This document shows, piece after piece, positions 23,424-31,412 of a stretch of 41,129 bases of DNA (position 1 is its first letter; every line of letters starts with the position of its first letter). The translations under genes and the position numbers were made by a program. Below the pieces are notes generated by a model, which was not told the origin of the DNA, ran no database searches, and was given only the letters and a program-made list of their open reading frames with translations. Source of the DNA: a virus. The stretch lies in the IMG/VR virus record IMGVR_UViG_3300036829_000041, positions 1 through 41,129 of that record. One strand, written 5' to 3'.

Positions 23424-26263
23424 CAGAACTGCCCCGTCTCGGTCGCCCGCCGGAACTCGGCCAGCCGCGACAGCACGCCGTTGTACCAGTCGCCCCGGCC
23501 CGCGTCAGTGAACTGGCCCTTCACGTGCTCCAGCCGCTTGCCGATCTCGTCCAGCTCAGCCACCGAGATGGCGTCGCTGCGGTGATGCTCCAGCGCCGTA
23601 TCGGCCGCCTGAAGGAACGGCGAATCCCAGCCGCCGCCCTGGATGCCGAACGTGGACGAGTGGTCGATCGGCACCGGGTTGCCGTCGGCATCGAACCCGT
23701 AGTTGTGGTAGTGCCGGTCGCTGTTCTGCGTCAGGTAGTCCAGCAGGCCGATCCGGTACGACTGCGGATTCATGAACGTGTCAGGCGACGAACTGAACGG
23801 GTCGCCGTAGTCGATACCCCGGTCCGACAGCCAGTTAGCGGCTATCTCCATGTCCTTGAACTGCATGTAGATGTCATCCGGCGTATCACCGCGCACCACC
23901 GCAGGCGCCCCGGTGCCGCCGATCACATCCGCCACCTGCCCAGACAGGTACTCGGCGTCCGCCAGGTCCGCTGGGGAGAAGTCCCCGCCCTGATCCCAGG
24001 ACAGGTAGGACTTGTGCATCACCCGCTCGCCGTCGTTCAGCGTCAGGAACTCCGCCTCGGACTGCGCCCCGCCGACACCCTCCTCATCGGTGCTCCTGAC
24101 CCCCGATTCAATCGAGTGAATCAGGGACACCTCTTCAGGGGTGACACCTTTCCCGAGCACCTGCACCCGCGACTCGCCCTCAGGCGCAAGCGCAGACGAG
24201 GGCACCTGGACGTGCGGCGCCGAGCCCGGCGGCAGGGAGTCCCCGGCCAGCAGCCTGGCGTTATCCGACTCCACCACCCAGCCGAACTGGCTGTTCCACA
24301 CCAGCCCAGCGGCCTTGGCCCACTCCGGGCGGTGATCCGGCTCAGGCCCAGCCGCGAACTGCGCACCGAGGCCGCCCGCGCCGACCCGGGCGCGGCCGCG
24401 CGCCACCTCCGCGCCGTCCTTGAAATCCTTCGGCGTCATCGCCGCGAGCCGGTTGCGGTAATCCACCGGGGACTCGGACACGTGCGGCGGCCAGAACCTC
24501 AGCATCTCGGCCGCGTTCGGGTAGTCGCCTAGCGGGCCTTGCGCGTTGCGGATCAACCCGAACGCGATCTGCGTCACCGCCTCGTCCATGTCCTTCGGCT
24601 GCGGCCCGTTCATCGCCGGGTCGGCCGGGGTCATGAGCGGCTGAAGCTGCCGGTCCGGCTTCACATTCGTTATGTGCGGCGGCTTCCCCGGCGTCGCCAG
24701 GCTCGGGATCGTCCCGCCGCCGATGGCGTGGTTCCCATGCCCCGGGCGGGCCGTGGTGGTGGACACCAGGTTGTGCGGCATCGACATGCCATAGATCCGC
24801 CGCCGGTACGCCCCCGCGCTCTCACCCGGCCGTGGCGGGAACCGGTCATAGATCTGCGCACCGTTCAGCGGGCGCGTCTCCCCCGGGCCGATCACACCGG
24901 GCAGGCTCGCCGCCAGATCGTCGGCCGCGCGCTGGTGCTGCGCGAACGCTGACGAGAACAGGTCGACCTTGGCCGCGCCGCCCAGCACCTCGCCCTTGCC
25001 CGTCACCGTCTGCACACCGACGATCCCCGGGCCGATCATCTTGTGCTGATGCACCCTGGCCGTGGCGTAATGCTTCACCCCGGACTCGGGGAAGATGCTG
25101 CTGCCAGCGATCGGCCGCAGATACACGCCGCTGCCCTTGTCCGGCGGCAGGTTCACCCGCCCAGCCTGGCCAGGCGCCTGAAGCACCATGTGCTTGTGGC
25201 CCCGGAACTCCACCACATCACCCGGCTGAAGATCACCCGGCTGCTTGAAGTACGGGGCAACCGGAATCCACCCGTGCCGGTAGTGGTACGGCGTCCCCGG
25301 GATGTGGTGCCCGCCAGCCGCCGCCCGGACGGCCTCACCTTTTGGGTCGGCGTCCGCCAGGTCGGCCAGCCGCTCCGCCAGCCCCCACCGCGAGAACCGG
25401 GCAACGCCACCGGTCCACACCCGTGGCGGCTTAGGCTCAGCCGCCAGCATCGCGGCCAGGTCCCCCGGTCCGCCTTCAAGCCCGAGCATCGCCAGCCCCA
25501 CATGAGTGGCAGGCGCCTCCATCCCCGGCGGGATATGCCCAGCCAGGCTGGCCAGCTCCTCCGGGGTCATCGGCTGCGGCTCCATCAGCCCAGCCAGGTG
25601 CCGGTCAATCGCCACCACGTGACGCTCGCCGCCGCGCATCGTGGCCGCCTGCCGGTGCGCCGACGCCAGATGCCGGATCGCGCCCTCACGGTCGCCGTGC
25701 CGCAGCGCCGACGCAGCCCGCCTCGCTGCTACCGCGCTCGGGTGATGCCCGATCTCAGACGCCAGCTTGTCCAGGTGCCCCGCCACCGCAACCCACTTGC
25801 CGGTGTGCGGGTCACGCGGCTGGCGCGGGTTGAACGCCCGTGCCGCAAGGGCACCGGCCAGCTCCCCCGCCAGGGACTCACCGAACGAGCTGCCCCCGTT
25901 GTACTTGCGCAGGTGGTGGTGGTGGCCCTTGATCTTGTGGTGATGGCCCTTCATCCGCTTGCCGGGCATCGCCGCCGCGTGCCGCTCCGCCTCGGCCAGG
26001 TTGGCCTCCGCGCCGTGCGTGTCACCCTTGCGCAACGCGTCCGCCGCATCGTGCAGATGGGCTGCCGCCGGGGCCAGCGCGCCCGCATCGTCCACCTTGG
26101 CCGTGCCGCCCAGGAACGCGTTCACAAAGTGCTCGTGCTGCACCTCGTTGGCCAGCGCGTCCAGCTCGCCAGCCTTGGCCGCCCACTTGCCCCCGGGGTC
26201 GCGGGGATGCAGGCGCGGGTTCCAGAACGCCCGCTCAGCCTCATCCCACGCGATCCCGTGCAC
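23423..26263 (-). CDS. Portal-adjacent polyprotein with C-terminal PI3/4-kinase/HipA-like kinase domain
   Basis: 946 residues from a GTG at 26263 behind GAGGGAGGG. Two GKW modules: residues ~13-30 (WNPRLHPRDPGGKWAA) and ~144-162 (FNPRQPRDPHTGKWVAVAG), each followed by a helical hairpin of the pattern A..ALR.GD..GA..HLA.A. A His-rich linker (~105-118) lies between. The middle has PYHYRHGWIPVAPYF and QPGDVVEFRGHKHMVLQAP. Residues ~735-935 look like an atypical kinase: strand Lys in VMHKSYLS (751), Glu in LADAEYLSG (771), catalytic loop NSDRHYHN (D849, N854) and metal-site IDHSSTF (D867), i.e. the PI3K/PI4K DRHxxN plus IDx signature. The portal-adjacent position usually holds packaged MuF-like proteins. 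Substrate unknown. Confidence 0.82.
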   Translation of the reverse strand: MHGIAWDEAERAFWNPRLHPRDPGGKWAAKAGELDALANEVQHEHFVNAFLGGTAKVDDAGALAPAAAHLHDAADALRKGDTHGAEANLAEAERHAAAMPGKRMKGHHHKIKGHHHHLRKYNGGSSFGESLAGELAGALAARAFNPRQPRDPHTGKWVAVAGHLDKLASEIGHHPSAVAARRAASALRHGDREGAIRHLASAHRQAATMRGGERHVVAIDRHLAGLMEPQPMTPEELASLAGHIPPGMEAPATHVGLAMLGLEGGPGDLAAMLAAEPKPPRVWTGGVARFSRWGLAERLADLADADPKGEAVRAAAGGHHIPGTPYHYRHGWIPVAPYFKQPGDLQPGDVVEFRGHKHMVLQAPGQAGRVNLPPDKGSGVYLRPIAGSSIFPESGVKHYATARVHQHKMIGPGIVGVQTVTGKGEVLGGAAKVDLFSSAFAQHQRAADDLAASLPGVIGPGETRPLNGAQIYDRFPPRPGESAGAYRRRIYGMSMPHNLVSTTTARPGHGNHAIGGGTIPSLATPGKPPHITNVKPDRQLQPLMTPADPAMNGPQPKDMDEAVTQIAFGLIRNAQGPLGDYPNAAEMLRFWPPHVSESPVDYRNRLAAMTPKDFKDGAEVARGRARVGAGGLGAQFAAGPEPDHRPEWAKAAGLVWNSQFGWVVESDNARLLAGDSLPPGSAPHVQVPSSALAPEGESRVQVLGKGVTPEEVSLIHSIESGVRSTDEEGVGGAQSEAEFLTLNDGERVMHKSYLSWDQGGDFSPADLADAEYLSGQVADVIGGTGAPAVVRGDTPDDIYMQFKDMEIAANWLSDRGIDYGDPFSSSPDTFMNPQSYRIGLLDYLTQNSDRHYHNYGFDADGNPVPIDHSSTFGIQGGGWDSPFLQAADTALEHHRSDAISVAELDEIGKRLEHVKGQFTDAGRGDWYNGVLSRLAEFRRATETGQF

Positions 26264-26273
26264 AAGCCCTCCC

Positions 26274-27773
26274 TCACTTCTTCGGACTCCCGTTGGCGTT
26301 CGCGTTCCCGGTACCGCCGCGCGCCCCCAGCGGCAGCGACGGCAGCGCCGCCGCCGCACCCGGCTTGGCATTCGGCACGTTCGGGGCCGTCGCCCCGGCA
26401 AGCTGCTGCGGCCTGCCACCCTGCGGCGGCCTCCCGGCCGTGTTCCCAGCCGGGCCGCCGGTCGGCGGCTGCTGCATCTGCCCGCCCGGCCCCAGCCGCT
26501 CGGTAGCGGTCTCCCGCCCCGACACACCCGGAGGCGGCGCATCCGGCGACGGCACCAGCAGCGCCAGGTCGCCCGTCTCGGCCGCCTTGACCGCCGACTG
26601 CCGGGTGAACCCCGCCGCCACCGACGACGCGAGCCCCTGCGCCTTGACCAGGAACGCCTGTGCCCGCTGCAACTCGCCCTCGCGCAGCGCGGCGATGCCG
26701 CCCACGTCGTACCACAGGCGCACCGGCACCTCGGGATTCGCCATCGGCCCCGGGATCAGGTGCTCCAGCGACGCGCACAGCATCCGCCAGTTCGGCCGCG
26801 CCCACAGGTCCGCCAGCTCGCGGATCGCCTCCTGGTAGCCGCCCTTGTCGAACCCGCAGATCACCAGCAGGCCCGGCCCCGCCGCCGCGCACACGCGCCG
26901 CTCACCGGCCTTGGACACCGCGTCGTACTGCAACTGTTCGAGCGTCGATCCGGCCACCGCCAGGTCGGCGCCCTCGTCCAGCACCAGCACGTTCCCCGCG
27001 TTCTCCGCGCCGCCGTACTTCGCCCGCACCCGCTTGCGCAGCGTGTCGATCGTCTTGTTTGACAGCTTCACCGCGTACTTGATCACCAGGCCCGGCATGG
27101 CGCCGTTGTCCAGGTGGAACGTCTTGTACTCGGTCAGCTTGGCGTCCGACCGGACATCGGACAGGATCGGCGTCAGCCACGACATGCCCCGCCACGCCGC
27201 ATCCGGGTCCACCAGCGGCGCAAAATGCCCCACCTCTTCGGTGGTGAACATCTGCGGCTCGCGGCCCGGCCCCATGTCCTCCAGGTAGCCGATGGGCTGC
27301 TTCCACGTCCGGCCCAGATCGTCGGCCAGCTCTTGGCTGATGATCGTCACCTTTTCCGGCACCATCCGCACCAGCACCGGATCGCCGCCCCCAGCCGGGA
27401 CCGCCTTGCGGAAGTAACAGTTGCCCATGCTGCCGTCGTTGCACGCCCGGCCGAGCAGGTTCCCGCTGTCACCGTTCGGCCACGGGTGCTCCAGCAGCCG
27501 CAGCGACGTGTCGCCGAAAATGTGCCCGTCGTCCAGCGCCTCGAACTGGAACCGGGCCTCGGAGAACAGCCATTGCTTGACGGCCTCGCACGCGAACACG
27601 ATCCCGTTCTGCCGGTACGCCTGCCGGGCCAGCCGCACGATCCCCTGCGGCGAGCCCTCCCGGCCTTGGCCGGACACGTCCAGCCCGGTGGCGTACTCCG
27701 CCCCGGTGTAGTAGTTCTCGTTGTAGCCAGGCTGGTCGGCGCGCGACAGCCAGCGGTCGATCAGCCGCGTCAC
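26274..27773 (-). CDS. Portal protein
   Basis: 499 residues. The dodecameric portal forms the vertex through which DNA enters and leaves the capsid. HK97/actinophage-type features are IVRLARQAYRQNGIVFACEAV near the N-terminus, LLEHPWPNGDSGNLL, VRMVPEKVTIISQELADD, EVGHFAPLVDPDAAWRGMSW, the helical stem region KLSNKTIDTLRKRVRAKYGG and AVSKAGERRVCAAAG. The last ~100 residues are Pro/Gly/Ala-rich and disordered, longer than in many portals. Ten bases separate it from the polyprotein. Confidence 0.93.
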   Translation of the reverse strand: MTRLIDRWLSRADQPGYNENYYTGAEYATGLDVSGQGREGSPQGIVRLARQAYRQNGIVFACEAVKQWLFSEARFQFEALDDGHIFGDTSLRLLEHPWPNGDSGNLLGRACNDGSMGNCYFRKAVPAGGGDPVLVRMVPEKVTIISQELADDLGRTWKQPIGYLEDMGPGREPQMFTTEEVGHFAPLVDPDAAWRGMSWLTPILSDVRSDAKLTEYKTFHLDNGAMPGLVIKYAVKLSNKTIDTLRKRVRAKYGGAENAGNVLVLDEGADLAVAGSTLEQLQYDAVSKAGERRVCAAAGPGLLVICGFDKGGYQEAIRELADLWARPNWRMLCASLEHLIPGPMANPEVPVRLWYDVGGIAALREGELQRAQAFLVKAQGLASSVAAGFTRQSAVKAAETGDLALLVPSPDAPPPGVSGRETATERLGPGGQMQQPPTGGPAGNTAGRPPQGGRPQQLAGATAPNVPNAKPGAAAALPSLPLGARGGTGNANANGSPKK

Positions 27774-27785
27774 GGCCCCTCCTCG

Positions 27786-28115
27786 CTACTCGTCCGGGCG
27801 GTACCTCTCGTCCTCAAGCACCTGCGCCACGGTGCGGGCACCGCGTATCGGCATGTCGGTGCCGTCGTCACGGTTCAGCCCCACATAGATGGCGAACACC
27901 GACTCGGCGATGAGCACCAGGCCGAGGCACCAGCGGCCGATCAGCCAGCCCCCGGCGAGCGCCCCGAGCCCGCCCGCGAGCACCAGCACCACCGCTGAAT
28001 GGGCGGACAGGTAGCGCCGCAGCTTCCACCGCCGCTCATGCACCTGGCCGCGCACATACCCGCGCCAGGCATGCACCTGCGCCCGCACGGCGATGAGGGC
28101 GGCTGCCTGGGTCAT
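27786..28115 (-). CDS. Small two-helix membrane protein upstream of the portal
   Basis: 109 residues. A basic N-terminal helix (RGYVRGQVHERRWKLRRYL) is followed by two hydrophobic spans at ~42-60 (AVVLVLAGGLGALAGGWLIG) and ~63-80 (CLGLVLIAESVFAIYVGL), then a charged tail. Role unknown. Sitting between HNH and portal genes is unusual for a membrane protein. Confidence 0.72.
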   Translation of the reverse strand: MTQAAALIAVRAQVHAWRGYVRGQVHERRWKLRRYLSAHSAVVLVLAGGLGALAGGWLIGRWCLGLVLIAESVFAIYVGLNRDDGTDMPIRGARTVAQVLEDERYRPDE

Positions 28116-28124
28116 CGGTCCCTC

Positions 28125-28514
28125 CTACAGGGTCAGCGCCGGGGTGAGCCCCGCCGCCTCGGCGCCAGCGATCCCCTCCCGCGCCAGCACCACGCACCGG
28201 GGCGGCAGCAGGCCCACGTCCAGCCCGCGCAAAATCCCGTCTAGCGCCACGTGGGTGGAGTAGTGGCAGTTCGGGCAAAGCAGCTTCATCGGCGACGCGA
28301 CCGGCTTGCCTGCCTTCACCCACCACGACTCGGGCACTACGTGATGCTTCTCAGGCATCGGGTGGAAATGGGAGGCGTACAGGCCGCACGGCTGAAGCTC
28401 CACCACACCGCTGGTGATCACCAGCCGCACCCGCTCACCCGCGACCGGCGCAGCTAGCCCGGTAACCGGTGGGGGTGTCCACTCCACGTAGGGCAGCGGC
28501 CCGGCGTCACTCAT
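28125..28514 (-). CDS. HNH endonuclease, packaging-associated
   Basis: 129 residues. The ASHFHPMPEKHHVVPESWW segment supplies the HH of the HNH motif, and MKLLCPNCHYSTHVALDGIL supplies a CxxC zinc pair and the terminal H, together forming the beta-beta-alpha-metal nuclease. HNH proteins encoded next to terminase are known to assist cos cleavage and packaging, so the same is inferred here. Start ATG at 28514 overlaps the preceding small gene. Confidence 0.85.
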   Translation of the reverse strand: MSDAGPLPYVEWTPPPVTGLAAPVAGERVRLVITSGVVELQPCGLYASHFHPMPEKHHVVPESWWVKAGKPVASPMKLLCPNCHYSTHVALDGILRGLDVGLLPPRCVVLAREGIAGAEAAGLTPALTL

Positions 28515-28662
28515 CGGTGGTGGACTTCAGCCACAACTGCTCAGCCACCCCGTATACCTTGCGGGCACCGAACTCTGCCACCAGCGCCGCAACGAGCCGC
28601 TTCAGGTTCTCCTCCCGCTCCACGGCCCGGCTGTTGCTATCACCTGCACCACCTGCGCTCAC
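28507..28662 (-). CDS. 51-residue helical protein between terminase and HNH
   Basis: A GTG at 28662 overlaps the TGA of the large terminase (GTGA), and the stop overlaps the HNH start. The product has a small Gly/Ser N-terminus and an amphipathic helix (NLKRLVAALVAEFGARKVYG) ending LWLKSTTDE. Unrecognised; coupling suggests a packaging accessory. Confidence 0.6.
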   Translation of the reverse strand: MSAGGAGDSNSRAVEREENLKRLVAALVAEFGARKVYGVAEQLWLKSTTDE

Positions 28663-30173
28663 AGCGCCCACGCTCCCGGTTCGCTCACCTCGTCCGGCGC
28701 CTCACGGTCATGCAGCCACCGGGCGTTCGTTACTGCCACAATCGGGGCGATCTCGATACCGGAGATCCGCCGCCCCCACGCCTCCCCGGCGTCGCCCACC
28801 GTACGGGTGGACGCGCCCATGAGCGCGAGAGTCAGGTCATCCTGGCCACGGTGGAACAGGTCATGCCCGGCCATCACCGAGTTGTAGAACCCCGAGTAGG
28901 CCGCCGCCACCTCGGCCGTGCCCATCCGCACCACCGGCAGATGCGCCCGCTCCAGCGACGGGATGCACTCGGCCTCGAACGCGCCCCGGTCGACCGCGAT
29001 ACCGCAGCATGTGCGCCCCCGCTTGCGCGCCTTCGCAATGATCGCCTTCAGCCGTGGCAGCAGCGCCGTGGTGTCCAGCAGGTCGGCGATCTCCACATGC
29101 CAGCCGTGGTCCCTCGGCCGCCGCCCCGCCAGGCCGATCGCCGCCCGCTTCTTGTCCCACGTGTAGACGACGGACAGGGCAAACGTAGACCCCGGGTTGG
29201 ACTTGGCGTCCAGGCCAGCCGCCCACTCCAGCAGCGGGATCACCTGGCCCTGCCCCGGCGGCTTGTCATGCCAGCCCATCCGCTCGCGGCCGAACTCGTG
29301 CGGCGGCATATCCCGCCGCTCAGCCGTCTGGATGAACTCCAGGTCGATCCGCCGGTCCAGCGCCGGGTTCCCCATGCGGATGAACTCGGGCTTGTCACAG
29401 CCGCAGCCCGGTGTGTCGAGGTCATGCGTGCACCGGCTCCCACGATCGCAGGCGATCTCCGGGGGCGGAGCGCACCACTCGGCGAACATCAGCCGCCGCT
29501 CCAGCAGCGCCGCACGTGGATCTGTCGCCGCCGCCCGCCCGCGCTCAATCAGCGGGTGCAGCACCTCGGAATCCTCATGCGCCGCGCTGGAGCCGTAGAC
29601 GATCTGCGGATCGCCCGTGATCGACCGGGCGCTCATCGTGGGCGTCAGCGACCCGACATGCGTCGCCCGCAGCTTCCACGCCTCGTCCAGGATCACCTTT
29701 TCCCCGGTAAGGCCACGGCCGCCGCCCGGCGTCCTCGTCTTGAACAGCATCCGCCCGCCACGGCGGGTCACGATCTCCATGTCCCGCTGCGCCCGGTTGA
29801 TGCTGCGCATCTGCCGCGACAGATACGGCGAACCGGCAATGATCTCGTCCAGGCCGCGGAACGACTCGGTGACCTGATCCCACTCGTGCGAAGTCCAGAT
29901 GATCGGGTCGATGTGGAACAGGAACAGCCACCCGAGCGCCGCCATCTTCTCAGTGGATGTCTTGATGTTCTGGCGGCACGCCAGGATCGCAATGGCGAAC
30001 GCCACGCTCTTACCCGCAGCCGTCTTGGCGAAGATCCCGTCCAGGAGCATCCGCTGCTCGCCGTCCGGCGAGTAGCTGGCCCCGTCGCACAGGTCCGCTA
30101 CCGCAGGCCCCTCGGTGCGGAACGACTCGGCCAGATGCCAGTAGGCAGGCTCAACTAGCTGAAGCGTTGCCAT
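28659..30173 (-). CDS. Terminase large subunit
   Basis: 504 residues, the packaging ATPase and nuclease. The ATG at 30173 (MATLQLVEPAYWHLAESF) has GAGAAG upstream. Walker A-like FAKTAAGKSV at ~48-57, Walker B GEKVILDEAW at ~157-166, then the nuclease half with STFALSVVYTWDKKRAAIGL, an acidic CCGIAVDRGAFEAEC strand and a C-terminal GQDDLTLALMGAS. Length and motif order fit actinophage large terminases. It is coupled to the small terminase-like gene and flanked by HNH. Confidence 0.93.
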   Translation of the reverse strand: MATLQLVEPAYWHLAESFRTEGPAVADLCDGASYSPDGEQRMLLDGIFAKTAAGKSVAFAIAILACRQNIKTSTEKMAALGWLFLFHIDPIIWTSHEWDQVTESFRGLDEIIAGSPYLSRQMRSINRAQRDMEIVTRRGGRMLFKTRTPGGGRGLTGEKVILDEAWKLRATHVGSLTPTMSARSITGDPQIVYGSSAAHEDSEVLHPLIERGRAAATDPRAALLERRLMFAEWCAPPPEIACDRGSRCTHDLDTPGCGCDKPEFIRMGNPALDRRIDLEFIQTAERRDMPPHEFGRERMGWHDKPPGQGQVIPLLEWAAGLDAKSNPGSTFALSVVYTWDKKRAAIGLAGRRPRDHGWHVEIADLLDTTALLPRLKAIIAKARKRGRTCCGIAVDRGAFEAECIPSLERAHLPVVRMGTAEVAAAYSGFYNSVMAGHDLFHRGQDDLTLALMGASTRTVGDAGEAWGRRISGIEIAPIVAVTNARWLHDREAPDEVSEPGAWAL

Positions 30174-30609
30174 GCTTCTCGCGCTGCCTGGCCACATCGT
30201 CGGCGGCCCGCTTGGCCACCCCGTCCTGAAGCGCCTCCACCGGGTCGCCCTGCCGGGCCTCGGCCAGCGCCCGGTCCATCGCCAGCGCATGTTCCTTGAT
30301 CATCGACGCGAGAGCCGAGCCCGTCTCCGCGCCGCCCCGGTCGATCCGCGCCGCGAGCACGAGCGCCGCCTGCCCGGCCCACGTGTCCACCCGGTCCACC
30401 GCCTCAAGCGCCCGCCGCGTCGTCCGCCCTAGCTCGGACGCCACCGCCACCGGCACCCGCCTGCCACGGCCCGGCCCAGCCGGGGTCGCCTCACCCAGCC
30501 GACCGGCGCGGCTGGCCCGGACAGAGCATGCCTTGTCGTGGTACTTCGCGTTCTTCCGCTTCGCCTCGAACACGATCCCGCAGTCAGGCCCCTGGCAGAT
30601 CATCTCCAT
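30151..30609 (-). CDS. Putative terminase small subunit with N-terminal zinc finger
   Basis: 152 residues overlapping the large terminase start. The N-terminus MEMICQGPDCGIVFEAKRKN continues to YHDKACSVRASR, giving a C-x4-C...H-x3-C zinc-finger-like cluster. The rest is helical (RRALEAVDRVDTWAGQAALVL, SMIKEHALAMDRALAEARQG). Position directly before the large terminase suggests DNA recognition for packaging. The zinc finger replaces the usual helix-turn-helix, so the assignment is mainly by context. Confidence 0.7.
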   Translation of the reverse strand: MEMICQGPDCGIVFEAKRKNAKYHDKACSVRASRAGRLGEATPAGPGRGRRVPVAVASELGRTTRRALEAVDRVDTWAGQAALVLAARIDRGGAETGSALASMIKEHALAMDRALAEARQGDPVEALQDGVAKRAADDVARQREKHGNASAS

Positions 30610-30634
30610 GCCCCGTCTCCCTTCAGCCGGAATG

Positions 30635-30671
30635 CTGACGGCCCCGGGGGAGCGGACACCGGGGCCGTCAG
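30635..30671 (-). terminator. Perfect 13-bp stem hairpin just upstream of the small terminase gene
   Basis: CTGACGGCCCCGG (30635-30647) is an exact reverse complement of CCGGGGCCGTCAG (30659-30671), with an 11-nt loop. It lies between the gene ending at 30687 and the ATG at 30609. It has no U tract. It could separate the terminase operon from genes upstream, or be part of a packaging or regulatory site. Confidence 0.75.
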
Positions 30672-30686
30672 TTCGTGCGGGTGGTG

Positions 30687-30932
30687 CTACGGGGTCAAGA
30701 ACGTGCGGAACGAGTTCCCGCCGATCACCGTGGGGGGACGCTCCCGCAGTATCCGCTGCCCATCTTCCAGGCAGCCGATCAGCGCCCCCATGATGCCCGG
30801 CTCACCCATCGTCGCCTTATCGCCGATCGTCCAGCAGATCGCCCCATCGTCGCCGCAGATCGCCAGCACAACCTGATCCGGCCCCGGCTTGGGCACCAGC
30901 ATCCGCTCGGCGTCCGCCACGATCTCAGGCAT
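30687..30932 (-). CDS. Small phage protein of unknown function
   Basis: 81 residues from the ATG at 30932 within the end of the preceding gene; a TTG two codons earlier is the alternative. Sequence begins MPEIVADAERMLVPKPG, followed by VVLAICGDDGAICWTIGDKA and a short C-terminal part. Its strand-helix composition is globular. No family recognised. Followed by a strong hairpin. Confidence 0.65.
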   Translation of the reverse strand: MPEIVADAERMLVPKPGPDQVVLAICGDDGAICWTIGDKATMGEPGIMGALIGCLEDGQRILRERPPTVIGGNSFRTFLTP

Positions 30933-31155
30933 CGTCAATCACCGCCAAGTCCATCCCGCCGTCAAGAATCAGCACCGGGTAATCCGGGCCGAACACCGCC
31001 GCGCAGCGATCCCGGAGCTGGCCCCGCTGCTGCACGGTGATCTTCTCAGGCACCATCACCACCAGCCGGTCATGCGGGCCGAGCGACACCCGCCGCACCT
31101 CGCCGATCTCCGGGATGACGTTCACCTTGACCGAGATCTCCTGCTCTCTAGGCAT
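30925..31155 (-). CDS. Small phage protein with 'LVVMVPEKIT...VLILDGGMDLAVI' signature
   Basis: 76 residues. The first half has VSLGPHDRLVVMVPEKITV, the middle a helix QQRGQLRDRCAAVFG and the end YPVLILDGGMDLAVIDD. This beta-alpha-beta layout (a hydrophobic strand, a helix with QxxxLRD, then a 'vLvLsGG.dL.vi' strand) is familiar from many Streptomyces-type phages, where it has no assigned function. It overlaps both neighbours. Confidence 0.72.
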   Translation of the reverse strand: MPREQEISVKVNVIPEIGEVRRVSLGPHDRLVVMVPEKITVQQRGQLRDRCAAVFGPDYPVLILDGGMDLAVIDDA

Positions 31156-31412
31156 GCGGATCGATCCACTCCCCGATCTCGTGCGTCTCCGCTACCTCCT
31201 GATCTGCGGTTTGCCCTCGGATCGGTCTCACGGGGCATTCCGAGTACCGCTTTCACGTGCGTGAGTGGGCCTTTCTTGACCGACAGAAATGTCATGTCGT
31301 AGTTGCCATGCTCTGGACAATAAAGCTCTGGCATAAACCAGCCGCAACCCTCATGCGGGCTGGGCCGGTCAGCAGCCGGGTGGTCTGCATCCACCTGCCC
31401 GATCTCAGTCAC
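31122..31412 (-). CDS. Small Cys/His-containing protein in a lower-GC patch
   Basis: 96 residues from a GTG at 31412 that overlaps the TGA of the hydrolase gene; a GTG at 31421 is also in frame. CGWFMPELYCPEHGNYDM could bind a metal. The DNA at about 31230-31350 is visibly AT-richer than its surroundings. The Arg/Ser-rich C-terminus overlaps the next gene by 34 nt and may not be functional. Origin by transfer is possible. Confidence 0.5.
   Translation of the reverse strand: MTEIGQVDADHPAADRPSPHEGCGWFMPELYCPEHGNYDMTFLSVKKGPLTHVKAVLGMPRETDPRANRRSGGSGDARDRGVDRSACLESRRSRSR

Noticed and set aside
21849-23585. A 578-codon plus-strand open frame
   Set aside because: Antisense shadow of the GKW-module protein; no recognisable domain.
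23423-26263. MuF-type or ADP-ribosyltransferase domain in the portal-adjacent polyprotein
   Set aside because: Expected from position, but no convincing MuF or R-S-E motif set was found. The C-terminal motifs fit a kinase better.
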